Shown piece by piece: positions 20,501 to 28,007 of a stretch of 64,000 bases of DNA. The notes below the pieces were generated by a model. That model was not told where the DNA came from, made no database searches, and saw nothing but the letters and a program-made list of their open reading frames with translations. The DNA is taken from assembly GCA_034430615.1 (NCBI GenBank), contig DAOUEJ010000165.1, forward strand, positions 1-64,000. The letters are read 5' to 3'. The translations under genes were made by a program, and so were the position numbers. How positions within the stretch are numbered: position 1 is the first letter of the stretch; each line of letters starts with the position of its first letter. The stretch comes from E44-bin32 sp034430615 (GTDB lineage Bacteria; Chloroflexota; Anaerolineae; Anaerolineales; E44-bin32).

Positions 20501-20861
20501 CGATCAATACCGCTGGCAGATCCCCGAGCAGCCCACCGGCCATTAACCAGGGCAGCATACTGAAGATAGCGAAAACCGGTCCTCGGACGATGCTCGGCAC
20601 GCCTGGCACGGCTACGAGCGAAGGTACGGGGAACCTGAGGACGAACAATTGAGCGGCCAACGGAGCCGAGGCGAGGAGCAGGATAAAGACAGGCTGCCTG
20701 AACCAATAGCGAACCCTCTGCAGGACCGTCCGGTAGTCCCAGCGCAGCAGTATAAGCGTGCTGAGCAGGAGAACTTCCAGAACAAATAGAAGAACCCCCG
20801 ATGGTTGCAGGGGCAGACCAAACGAGGGCTGGCTGTGAAATCCCCAGAATTCGATCGTCAT
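17523..20861 (-). CDS. Large membrane sensor histidine kinase (7TM-like, sensor, HAMP, GAF, PAS, kinase)
   Basis: 1112 residues. Residues 1 to about 240 hold several hydrophobic helices (a MASE-like membrane sensor). A further helix near 265 is followed by an extracytoplasmic Cache-like domain to about 520, another helix, and a HAMP segment (RRLTHPLRQMAGVAQSIARG). Then come GAF and PAS domains, the HisKA box SHDLRAPL with H875, and a complete HATPase with N (VDNALKY), G1 (DTGLGIA) and G2 (GSGLGLAI) boxes. The tail is acidic. It diverges from the REC-ParA operon across 138 bases, so that REC domain is a plausible partner, though unproven. Confidence 0.9.
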   Translation of the reverse strand: MTIEFWGFHSQPSFGLPLQPSGVLLFVLEVLLLSTLILLRWDYRTVLQRVRYWFRQPVFILLLASAPLAAQLFVLRFPVPSLVAVPGVPSIVRGPVFAIFSMLPWLMAGGLLGDLPAVLIAFVGGVTRGAFETHSILTPLHFTFIAMFVSWLLRQPYLEWPGKAARNPLVAGALGGIGLSLLRSLETFLYSGGTFYDRLDFVLTLYRATLLSSVLEAATAGALLFWLIRTDRIPWYKPSHLSVGPYNRSLAARLLSLLLVLGFLSSTVLVLGDWLLAQRSASELLERQMIQTAHQASGAIPYFIQTGRAIGAQMAERNLEELDSSEELQTYLRTFSFFDAIAIYDADLNVLSSYPSEKLVGEGTPFELAAGLDAALGGIPQEVILRPEREASSVRIAFLTPIRATEADQGTTGVVAGVTSLDTNPYLLPVIEIFRQLEPEQAFVTDLQGTIMIHPDPARVLQTFEAAGASSQSVVSDTAPDGTRRLIYLEEVRGYPWRIWLITPQQEVQKSALRLAANLFAVVLGVGGIALVAVYLISRRLTHPLRQMAGVAQSIARGNLAQPVQGEGEDEIGRLATSFERMRRRLKARLDEMGLLLTASQQVSRSFDLSISMPPILHGLREITHADLVRLALHDSTQAGKAAERYNAGEDPGNWGVLDEQVLALSDSKGRFTLENPGRAKAVLDIKALSRPLESMTAVPLRHEDVFVGALWLGYRYPHVFSPDELRLLSILAAQLGVAVVNARLYHQAEQERSRLTAVLEATPDAVILLDAQDRILLANPAAEMVLRGSSQEVLGEPVAEVLEPEELRRLLLETAPESNTAEIPLPGGQVLFASLSFIEPEDSGTSGRVCVLWDITHYKKLDTLKSEFVSTVSHDLRAPLTLMRGYATMLSMVGAMNDQQKEFVSKILGSADQMGDLIENLLDLGRIEAGVGLDLEPVSIGSLVEAVLNTYRPQAVNKQIDLSAELGSGLQPVEADPTMLRQCVANLVDNALKYTTAGGKVKVRAYQQDGEQVIEVIDTGLGIAPTDQARLFEKFYRARRRETLTIKGSGLGLAIVRSIIQQHGGKASVESKLGEGSTFRLSFPIRQEDRFDQVPSQGEAPENGDDEADDD

Positions 20862-20890
20862 GCGGCGCCCTGGATGAGCATATGCGACGC

Positions 20891-20918
20891 ATTATAGCAT
20901 CGCGAGCCCTGCTCACAA
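20891..20918 (-). promoter_or_regulatory. Promoter of the large sensor kinase
   Basis: On the minus strand TTGTGA (20913-20918), 16-bp spacer, TATAAT (20891-20896). The untranslated leader before the ATG at 20861 would be only about 20 bases. Confidence 0.6.
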
Positions 20919-20928
20919 GCGGATTTGC

Positions 20929-20957
20929 TTGTCCATACCCTTGCTTTATGTTAAACT
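20929..20957 (+). promoter_or_regulatory. Promoter of the REC-ParA / Sir2 / kinase operon
   Basis: TTGTCC (20929-20934), 17-bp spacer, TAAACT (20952-20957), about 40 bases before the ATG at 21000. It lies back to back with the kinase promoter. Confidence 0.55.
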
Positions 20958-20999
20958 CGCGTCGGTGAATAGTCGTAATCTGGGTATGGAGCTCTCAGG

Positions 21000-22148
21000 A
21001 TGGCCGAGAAGGTCCTGATCATTGACGATGATATCGATACGCTGAAACTCGTCGGCCTGATGCTTGAACGGCAGGGATATGAGATCGCCGTGGCCAGCAA
21101 TGGGACGATCGGTTTGTCGAAGGCCGCCGAAGAGCTTCCCGAGCTGATCCTTTTGGATGTCATGATGCCTGACCTGGACGGCTATGAAGTCACCAAACGA
21201 TTACGCGAAAACCCCAGCCTGGCCCACATACCTATCATCATGTTCACCGCAAAAACCATGGTCGACGATAAAGTGGCCGGTTTTGAGGCTGGCGTAGATG
21301 ATTACCTGACCAAGCCCACCCATCCGGCCGAGCTTACAGCACATGTCAAGGCCGTGCTAGCCCGCTCTGCTCAGTCCCGGACAGCTCCCGAAGCGAAAGC
21401 TCAAATCGTTGCCTTTATTGGCGCACGGAGCGGAAGCGGTACGACGACACTCGCCCTAAATTTCGGGATACTGTTACACGAGCAGGGATACGAAATCATC
21501 GTCGCAGAACTCAACCCCGGGCATGGTTCAATGGGTCTTGAACTCAACCTCCAGGAACCCGCCGGGCTTTCCAACCTGCTCTCCCGCGCCTTGAAGGATA
21601 TTCATCTGCGCTCCGTCGAAGGTGAACTCGTAGATCATGCCAGCGGTATCCGCCTACTGCTTTCTTCGTTCCACCCGCGTGAAACCGAGCTAGAGCAGGC
21701 TGTCCCACAAATGGAAGCCGTTATAAACAGCCTGTCCAGCATGTGCAACGTGCTGGTGATCGACCTGGGGGCGGGGATCAAACCCTATACGAAGCCGCTG
21801 CTCCAGATCGCTGACCGCATCCTGCTTGTTGTGGAGCCTGTCTACCCCTCGGATGCGATCGGACGAGCGCTCCTGCAAGACCTGGAAACGAGCGGGATCA
21901 ACCACCGGAAGATCAACCTGGCCCTTGTGAACAAGGTCCGCACCTCGCTCCAGATCCCTTGGCGGCAAGTGGAAACAGACCTGGGCATTGAGCTGGCGGG
22001 CATTGTCTCTCCTGCGTCGGAGCAAGCTCACCAGGCTTCACAAAATGGCAGCCCACTCGTCATCTCACAACCCGACGCCCTCATCAGCGATCAGATTCGG
22101 AAACTCACCGAGAGCATTCAAGCGAACCTGCACCCCCCGGAGGGGTAA
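21000..22148 (+). CDS. Response-regulator receiver domain fused to an atypical ParA/CpaE-type ATPase
   Basis: 382 residues. Residues 1-120 are a REC domain with phosphoacceptor D53 (LLDVMMPD) and the TKP lysine near 105. From about 135 a MinD/ParA-superfamily domain follows, but its P-loop reads GARSGSGTTT (141-150). It lacks the signature Lys of the deviant Walker A motif and the Lys of GK[T/S], so ATP hydrolysis is doubtful. A D-L-G (LVIDLGAG) Walker B-like strand is present. The architecture matches CpaE/TadZ localisation proteins; the pilus locus far downstream has its own CpaE, so this is a second copy outside that locus. It is the first gene of an operon with sir2 and a kinase. Confidence 0.85.
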   Translation: MAEKVLIIDDDIDTLKLVGLMLERQGYEIAVASNGTIGLSKAAEELPELILLDVMMPDLDGYEVTKRLRENPSLAHIPIIMFTAKTMVDDKVAGFEAGVDDYLTKPTHPAELTAHVKAVLARSAQSRTAPEAKAQIVAFIGARSGSGTTTLALNFGILLHEQGYEIIVAELNPGHGSMGLELNLQEPAGLSNLLSRALKDIHLRSVEGELVDHASGIRLLLSSFHPRETELEQAVPQMEAVINSLSSMCNVLVIDLGAGIKPYTKPLLQIADRILLVVEPVYPSDAIGRALLQDLETSGINHRKINLALVNKVRTSLQIPWRQVETDLGIELAGIVSPASEQAHQASQNGSPLVISQPDALISDQIRKLTESIQANLHPPEG

Positions 22149-22156
22149 CCAGGGAC

Positions 22157-22927
22157 GTGAGCTCTTCACCTGACTCTGACCTCATCAAGCGCAGTGCTGA
22201 ACTCTTGAGAGATGCGCACCATGCAGTCGCTTTAACCGGCGCAGGGATTTCCACGCCTTCCGGGATCCCGGATTTTCGCTCGCATGATTCAGGACTTTGG
22301 AGGCAGTACGATCCATTCGATGTGGCTTCACTTGCTGCTTTCAGGCACAATCCGGAGCGCGTTTTCGAATGGGTACGACCATTCGTGGCCACTATTGCCT
22401 CCGCCATACCCAATGCTGCCCACATCGCCCTCGCCCGGCTTGAAGCTGCTCACCATCTGGCAGGGATCATCACTCAGAATATTGACGATCTGCATGGTAA
22501 GGCCGGCTCCCGGGTCGTATATGAGATCCACGGCCATCTACGCCAGGCAACGTGTTCAAGCTGTTTCATCAAAGTGGAGGCGAAGGAACTCATTGAGCAC
22601 TTCATCCACGAGAATGTAATCCCGCGCTGCAGTGTCTGCGGGGGCCTGCTCAAACCCGACATCGTCCTTTTCGGCGAGCAACTGCCTTACCAGGTGGTCA
22701 ACGCAGCAGAGAAGCTGATGGAGGCCTGCGATTTAGTCATCGTGATAGGCTCCTCGCTCGAGGTCACACCGGCAGCATCGATGCCGATCGCGGCCTTGAA
22801 CCGGGGGGCAGGCTTGATCATCATCAACCACGATCCCACCTACCTCGACGAGCGCGCGAACGTCGTTTTTCATACGGATGTAGTGGACGTGCTCCCCCGT
22901 ATCGCGGAAGAAGTGGTAGATGCCTGA
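22157..22927 (+). CDS. Sir2 family NAD-dependent protein deacylase
   Basis: 256 residues, complete sirtuin. GAGIS (28-32), TQNIDDLHG (106-114), catalytic H125 in EIHGH, and zinc Cys 133, 136, 158, 161. It removes acyl groups from lysine using NAD+ and gives nicotinamide and O-acyl-ADP-ribose. The GTG start at 22157 has GGAGGGG upstream, 9 bases after the REC-ParA stop. Its end overlaps the following kinase gene by 8 bases. Between two signalling genes it may act on one of them; this is inference. Confidence 0.93.
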   Translation: MSSSPDSDLIKRSAELLRDAHHAVALTGAGISTPSGIPDFRSHDSGLWRQYDPFDVASLAAFRHNPERVFEWVRPFVATIASAIPNAAHIALARLEAAHHLAGIITQNIDDLHGKAGSRVVYEIHGHLRQATCSSCFIKVEAKELIEHFIHENVIPRCSVCGGLLKPDIVLFGEQLPYQVVNAAEKLMEACDLVIVIGSSLEVTPAASMPIAALNRGAGLIIINHDPTYLDERANVVFHTDVVDVLPRIAEEVVDA

Positions 22928-24155
22928 AAACAAACCTGATCAACCTCAGGAAAACGGGGCGGGAATGCTCCAGCGCTACGATCGATTGCTCGAGATGACA
23001 CTCGATCTGGTATCCACGCTTGACCTGGGCACCCTGCTCCAAATGATCGTGAATGCTGTCATGGAGCTGACCGGCAGTCAGGCCGCCGCCCTACTGCTCC
23101 ATGACCCGCAGCGGAACCAGCTCTACTTCGAAGCGGCGACGGAGAGATTGCGCTCGGACGATACCTACATCGGAATCCCACTCGAGAATTCGATCGCTGG
23201 CTGGATTTATCGCAACCGTAAACCAATGCGCCTCGACGACACGAGCAATGATCCTCACTTTTTCCGGGAAGTCGATCTGATAACCTCCGCACGGGCGGCC
23301 TCGATCCTGGGTGCACCGCTGCTTGCCAAGGACAAAGTCCTGGGTGTGATCGAAGCGGTCAACAAGCTCCAGGGCAGTTTTGATGAACAAGATGAGCGTG
23401 TACTCCAGGCGCTGGCGGCTCAGGCCGCGATTGCGATCGAAAATACCCGCCTCTTCAAACAAAGCGATTTGATCGCCGAGATGGTCCATGAATTGCGCAC
23501 ACCCCTCTCAGCCCTCTCGGCGGCAGCTCATCTCCTTCAGCGACCTGAACTAGAAGAAGGCCAGCGCCGGAAGATCAGCCAGACGATCTTCGGTGAAGTC
23601 CAACGCCTGAATGAGATGACCACCAATTTCCTGGAGCTATCTCGCCTGGAATCGGGTCGCGTGCGGTTCGAGCGCGAACCCATTTATCTTGAAGGTCTCG
23701 TACGGGAATGCATCGAAATATTGCGCATTCAAGCAGAGAGTGAGCGGATCAGCCTCGAGACGAATATCGATCGAAGTATTCCTACTGTCCTGGGTGACCG
23801 TAGTCAGGTGAAGCGCCTCCTGCTCAATCTGCTGACGAATGCGATCAAGTACAACGAGCCTGGAGGTTGGGTACGAGTTGCCCTTAAGGCAGAGGATCAA
23901 CATACGCGTCTGGTCATCGAGGATAACGGCCGGGGCATCCCGGAGAGCAGTCTCGCGCACTTATTTGATCGTTTCTACCGGGTGCCCGAATACGAAGGCG
24001 GTACCGGAGGCACAGGGCTTGGCCTCGCGATCGCTAAACGCATCGTCCAGGTTCACGGGGGAACGATCGATGTTGAATCAACCCTTGGCCAGGGCACACG
24101 CTTCATCGTCCGCTTACCGAGCGGTGGAAGCGATGAAGGCTTGTTCCACGCCTAG
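22920..24155 (+). CDS. Soluble GAF-domain sensor histidine kinase
   Basis: 411 residues with no membrane segment. A GAF domain occupies about 20-178, followed by a HisKA box with H190 (EMVHELRTPL) and a full HATPase (LLTNAIKYN, EDNGRGIPE, GTGLGLAIAKR). The sensor is therefore cytosolic; the GAF ligand is unknown. The ATG at 22920 overlaps the sir2 end, giving translational coupling. It could phosphorylate the REC domain encoded two genes upstream. Its end overlaps the convergent mutL by 4 bases. Confidence 0.9.
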   Translation: MPENKPDQPQENGAGMLQRYDRLLEMTLDLVSTLDLGTLLQMIVNAVMELTGSQAAALLLHDPQRNQLYFEAATERLRSDDTYIGIPLENSIAGWIYRNRKPMRLDDTSNDPHFFREVDLITSARAASILGAPLLAKDKVLGVIEAVNKLQGSFDEQDERVLQALAAQAAIAIENTRLFKQSDLIAEMVHELRTPLSALSAAAHLLQRPELEEGQRRKISQTIFGEVQRLNEMTTNFLELSRLESGRVRFEREPIYLEGLVRECIEILRIQAESERISLETNIDRSIPTVLGDRSQVKRLLLNLLTNAIKYNEPGGWVRVALKAEDQHTRLVIEDNGRGIPESSLAHLFDRFYRVPEYEGGTGGTGLGLAIAKRIVQVHGGTIDVESTLGQGTRFIVRLPSGGSDEGLFHA

Positions 24156-25867
24156 CGTCGACCGAACTGCCTCTCCAAGCTATCAACCGATAAGTGGATG
24201 AGCGTCGGCCGTCCGTGCGGACACGTGCGGGGTGAGGTGCTTGCCTCCAGGTCGCGCAGCAACTGCTGCTGTTCGTTTAATGAGAGAACCTGCCCGGCCT
24301 TTACGGCCGAACGTTTGCATATCCGTGCGATCAGACGTGCTTCCTGTTCCCCTTCGAAAGGCGCCTCATCTTCCTCGAAAGCATCAACCAGTGAGCGCAG
24401 TGCCTGCTCCGGGTCGCGAGTCTGCATAATGGCGGGAATCGATCGCAGACGAAAGGTCTGCTGCCCAAAAGGCTCGACATCGAACCCGAGTGCAGGAAGC
24501 AGGCTTAGTTGACCCTCCAATAGTTCAGTTTCAGCCGTCGTGAGCTCCACGTTTACCGGTTCGAGCAGACTCTGGGAGGCAAGGGACCCTACAGCATGTG
24601 CTTTCATCGCTTGATCATAAAGTACACGTTCGTGTGCAGCATGCTGATCAACCAGGTACAACCCGTCTGGGCCTTCTGCGACCAAGTAGGCTGCGCCCAC
24701 TTGCCCAACCGCCCGCAGTAAGGGCATCTCGCTGGCAGGGAGTGCAGGTTGAAGTCCGATCAGATGCTGATCATCAGTGACAGTTCCAAATGACCCGGCC
24801 ATCGCCCAACTGGGCTCTGGCTGGCCGGCCGCTCCCCATGTCGCCCAGCCAGCTGTCGCCTCCGGCGCTGGAGCTTGCCCGATCAGGGTTCCTCGCACCG
24901 AGCGCTGAACAAGTGAGAATATCCTTCCAGGCTCCTGGAACCGGACCTCGGCCTTTGCCGGATGAACATTAACGTCAACTGTTTCCGGTTCGAGCTCCAA
25001 CCACAGGACCACGATTGGGTATCGCCCGACCATGAGCAGGGTGTGATAGGCCTGTGTAACAGCCGCAGATATGCCCGCATCTTGAATCCAGCGGCCGTTT
25101 ACAAAGAACGTGATCTCTCGCCGGTTACCGCGGCTAATACTTGGCGGACTAATGAAACCGGAAACACTCATTGTCCAAGCAGGTTCGTTCGACCTCGGCA
25201 GCTCGAGCATTGCCTTGGCCGTATTCAACCCTAAAACCTGAGCCAGCGCTTCCCGTGCCTTTCCATTACCAGTCGTCTCCAGGGCAAGCCTATCGTCCTG
25301 CTCCAATCGGAAACTAACCTCAGGGTAGGCCATGGCATAACGAGAGACGAGATTGAAGATCCAGCGTTTCTCGGTTGCGTCTGATTTGAGGAATTTTCGT
25401 CGGGCTGGCACGTTCTGAAAGAGATTGGAAACTCGGACTACCGTCCCCACGGGCGCTCCGCAAGTCTCAACTTTTCCAATAGCGCCAGCGTCGATGACCA
25501 GCTGACCACCCTCACCAGCATTTGACGTCCGGCTGGTTATTTGAAGTTGCGATACTGCCCCGATCGAAGCCAGCGCCTCACCCCGGAAGCCCAGGGTGAC
25601 AATCGCGGTCAGATCAGCCGCTGTCTCGAGTTTGGAAGTAGCGAAACGGGCAACAGCCAGATCCAATTCTGAGATAGGGATCCCGGTTCCATCATCCGCA
25701 ACCATAATCCTGGCAACACCGGCAGCTTCCGTCTCGATCTGGATACGCCTTGCACCCGCATCCAGCGCATTCTCGATCAATTCCTTGATGACCGACGCCG
25801 GGCGTTCGATAACCTCTCCAGCAGCGATAGCTGAACTAACATTTTCTGGCAGAATGCGAATCGGCAA
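24152..25867 (-). CDS. mutL: DNA mismatch repair protein MutL
   Basis: 571 residues. The N-terminal GHKL ATPase (ENALDAGA, ADDGTGI, GFRGEALASI) is followed by the transducer region and a C-terminal dimerisation domain that has DQHAAHERVLYD, CKRSAVKAG and CPHGRP. These resemble the endonuclease-active MutL class, with Asp in the last acidic position of the DQHA motif. I chose TTG 25867, since GGAGG lies 5 bases upstream and the protein then starts MPIRILPEN as in the family. MutS is not in this window. Confidence 0.94.
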   Translation of the reverse strand: MPIRILPENVSSAIAAGEVIERPASVIKELIENALDAGARRIQIETEAAGVARIMVADDGTGIPISELDLAVARFATSKLETAADLTAIVTLGFRGEALASIGAVSQLQITSRTSNAGEGGQLVIDAGAIGKVETCGAPVGTVVRVSNLFQNVPARRKFLKSDATEKRWIFNLVSRYAMAYPEVSFRLEQDDRLALETTGNGKAREALAQVLGLNTAKAMLELPRSNEPAWTMSVSGFISPPSISRGNRREITFFVNGRWIQDAGISAAVTQAYHTLLMVGRYPIVVLWLELEPETVDVNVHPAKAEVRFQEPGRIFSLVQRSVRGTLIGQAPAPEATAGWATWGAAGQPEPSWAMAGSFGTVTDDQHLIGLQPALPASEMPLLRAVGQVGAAYLVAEGPDGLYLVDQHAAHERVLYDQAMKAHAVGSLASQSLLEPVNVELTTAETELLEGQLSLLPALGFDVEPFGQQTFRLRSIPAIMQTRDPEQALRSLVDAFEEDEAPFEGEQEARLIARICKRSAVKAGQVLSLNEQQQLLRDLEASTSPRTCPHGRPTLIHLSVDSLERQFGRR

Positions 25868-25910
25868 GACAACCTCCAACGGCAATCGATTATACCCAGC
25901 ACGAGTTCAG

Positions 25911-25940
25911 TTGACACCCGGTGCTGGCTGACTTTATACT
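25911..25940 (+). promoter_or_regulatory. Promoter giving a probable leaderless transcript
   Basis: TTGACA (25911-25916), 18-bp spacer, TATACT (25935-25940). The ATG at 25948 starts 7 bases after the -10, so transcription should begin at or near the start codon. A minus-strand TATAAT at 25889-25894 may serve mutL. Confidence 0.7.
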
Positions 25941-25947
25941 GCCGCGC

Positions 25948-26238
25948 ATGGATTGGTTGTCTACTTATATTCTCGCTATTGCCTTTTCGCTTGCGTTGAT
26001 CGCGTGGATACGGACCATTCCGAAACGCCGTTTCCTGACCTTTGCCTTCCTCGTCCTCCCTGTCGGGGTTATTTCCATGCGATGGGCGGCTTACCGCACG
26101 AGCTGGACGACGTGGTGGATTGGCGGAGCGCTGGCGCTATCGATCGTTTTCCTGTGGTGGGTTCTGCACGGCCGATCCTTAACAACGCCGAAGGACGAGA
26201 TCCAATGCGTTTGGACCAAGGATGAGCCCTTCGAATGA
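25948..26238 (+). CDS. Small membrane protein, function unknown
   Basis: About 96 residues with three hydrophobic stretches (LSTYILAIAFSLALIAWI, TFAFLVLPVGVISM, and IGGALALSIVFLWWVL) and a short charged tail. No family recognised. The ATG at 25948 fits the promoter; a GTG at 25921 is in frame but lies upstream of the -10 box. Its stop overlaps the ATG of the next gene (ATGA). Confidence 0.6.
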   Translation: MDWLSTYILAIAFSLALIAWIRTIPKRRFLTFAFLVLPVGVISMRWAAYRTSWTTWWIGGALALSIVFLWWVLHGRSLTTPKDEIQCVWTKDEPFE

Positions 26239-26894
26239 AGGCTCCACGCTTACTTTTCCTCGATGTTGACGACACGCTATACTCGAGGGACTGTGGGTTA
26301 TGGTTTGCCATCCTCGACCGCATCCAGCATTACATCGAGACCAATTTGGAAATAACAGCAAAAGCAGCTGCAACGATGCGTGAACGCTTCCTTTCGCAAT
26401 ACGGGACCACACTCCGAGGTTTGCAAGCCGAATTCTCAGTCGATGCGAAGGACTACCTCGAATACGTTCACGATGTTCACGTTGGATCTTACATTAAGCC
26501 CAACCCGGCACTGCGCAGCATGCTTGAGGCATTGACCATCCCGACCTACTACTTTACAAACGCGTACCGGAAACATGTGGAACGCGTGCTCAGCGCTCTC
26601 GGGATTGCGGACCTGCCGATCGAGATCATTGACATCGTAGCGCTCGACTACCAAAACAAGCCACTTCCTGCTGCCTATGACAGGGCTCTGTCCCTTGCCG
26701 GAAATCCCGACCCGTCAGCAGTCATCCTGGTTGATGACCGCCCCGCGAATCTGATCCCGGCTGCCGGCCGCGATATGTTTACTGTTCTGGTGGGACCGAA
26801 GAGCAATGGCTTCCAGCCTGATGCACGGATAGACCAGATCAGCCAGCTCACAGACTGTATTCCAGGTGCATTCCAAGAGATGGGGATGACGTAA
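26235..26894 (+). CDS. HAD-superfamily hydrolase, pyrimidine 5'-nucleotidase-like
   Basis: 219 residues. Motif I is DVDDTLYS (10-17), close to the DxDDTLY of the SDT1/pyrimidine 5'-nucleotidase branch of HAD phosphatases. Motif II (TNAYRK) and motif III/IV (VDDRPANLIPA) are present. It probably removes phosphate from a nucleotide or similar small molecule. It overlaps the gene before it by 4 bases and the gene after it by a single base. Confidence 0.85.
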   Translation: MKAPRLLFLDVDDTLYSRDCGLWFAILDRIQHYIETNLEITAKAAATMRERFLSQYGTTLRGLQAEFSVDAKDYLEYVHDVHVGSYIKPNPALRSMLEALTIPTYYFTNAYRKHVERVLSALGIADLPIEIIDIVALDYQNKPLPAAYDRALSLAGNPDPSAVILVDDRPANLIPAAGRDMFTVLVGPKSNGFQPDARIDQISQLTDCIPGAFQEMGMT

Positions 26895-27133
26895 TGGAAA
26901 ACGGGTGGCTGATCGTCGGTGGGATCCTTGCCCTGGTCGTAATCGTCAACATCGGTTTGGCGTTAAGCGCCCTGCGCGGCAGGGAACGAGGAAAGGCAAC
27001 TGTGTTCGATCGCAGCTTGCGATATATCCGTAATCCTTGGGCAGAGGAAAATAAAGCTTTGTCCGAGTTGCGCCAGCGGGTTTCAGATCTTGAGGAGAGT
27101 GATGACGGACAATCGCCGCCTAATCCAGGATAA
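26894..27133 (+). CDS. Small single-span membrane protein
   Basis: 79 residues: an N-terminal hydrophobic helix (WLIVGGILALVVIVNIGLAL) followed by a basic stretch and an acidic, probably coiled tail (ENKALSELRQRVSDLEE). No known family. The ATG overlaps the stop of the HAD gene, and its end overlaps the start of the CoA-transferase gene by about 30 bases. Confidence 0.6.
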   Translation: MENGWLIVGGILALVVIVNIGLALSALRGRERGKATVFDRSLRYIRNPWAEENKALSELRQRVSDLEESDDGQSPPNPG

Positions 27134-27926
27134 GCGGAGTTCGCTCGAAGGGGGACTTGATCTGCTGCCTGAGCAGGGATGCAGTCTCGCTTTCGGAGGT
27201 GTGACGCTGTACCGGCGGCCGATGGCATTCTCGCTGGCTCTCCTGCGGCGCGGCATGAGCAAAGGATTCCCGCGCGACCTTGATCTGCTCTGTTTCACGG
27301 CTGGGTTGGAGAGTGATATCCTCGTAGGCGCTGGACTGGTGCGCTCGATCCGAACCTGTTATTTCGGCCTGGAAGTATTTGGCCTGGCGCCTCATTTCAC
27401 GACAGCAGCAGCCAGCGGATCGATTGAGATTATCGAAGAGTCGGAGGCAAGCATCGCCCTTGGTTTGCGGGCTGCCATGGCGGGAGTCGGTTTTATGCCC
27501 TCTCCAGCCTGGCAAGGAACGGACATGCTCAATCTGCGCAAGGACGTTAAATCGGTTGTGGATCCCTATACCGGTGAGCACTTGACCGCATTCCCGGCGC
27601 TCCGGGCTGAGGTTGTCGTGCTGCATGCACTTATTTCCGACCCCTTCGGGAACGCGCTAATCGGGGACAACCAGGGTGTCGATCGAGAATTGGCGCTCCT
27701 CGCCGAGACCGTCATCATTACGACGGAAAAGGTCGTCGACAACCTTTCCAAGGCAGACATCGTTGGGAACTTCGTCGACGTGGTTATCGAAGCCCCCAAC
27801 GGCGCCTGGCCAAGCTCGTGTCACCCCGACTACCCGATCGACGGCATGGCCATCCTGGAATACACCGAGCGGGCAGGCACTGAATCCTATGACCAGCTGC
27901 TCGAGACCTGGTTGGCCCGCCTCTAG
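27102..27926 (+). CDS. Family I CoA-transferase, alpha-type subunit
   Basis: 274 residues that match the A subunit of glutaconate/3-oxoacid CoA-transferases: an early FGGVTLYRRP strand, TAGLESDILVGAG, and a late HALISDPFGNALI segment. In these enzymes the catalytic Glu is on the beta subunit, which is not adjacent here. The ATG at 27102 follows AGGAG by 5 bases. It may pair with a beta subunit encoded elsewhere, or have a different role. It ends the four-gene operon that began at 25948. Confidence 0.78.
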   Translation: MTDNRRLIQDKRSSLEGGLDLLPEQGCSLAFGGVTLYRRPMAFSLALLRRGMSKGFPRDLDLLCFTAGLESDILVGAGLVRSIRTCYFGLEVFGLAPHFTTAAASGSIEIIEESEASIALGLRAAMAGVGFMPSPAWQGTDMLNLRKDVKSVVDPYTGEHLTAFPALRAEVVVLHALISDPFGNALIGDNQGVDRELALLAETVIITTEKVVDNLSKADIVGNFVDVVIEAPNGAWPSSCHPDYPIDGMAILEYTERAGTESYDQLLETWLARL

Positions 27927-28007
27927 CCAACCCCGCCATTCACAAATTTCTTATATTGATGTGATATCCTGCCTACCGGTGAGAAAATCTCTGTGGTGAG
28001 GATCTTT

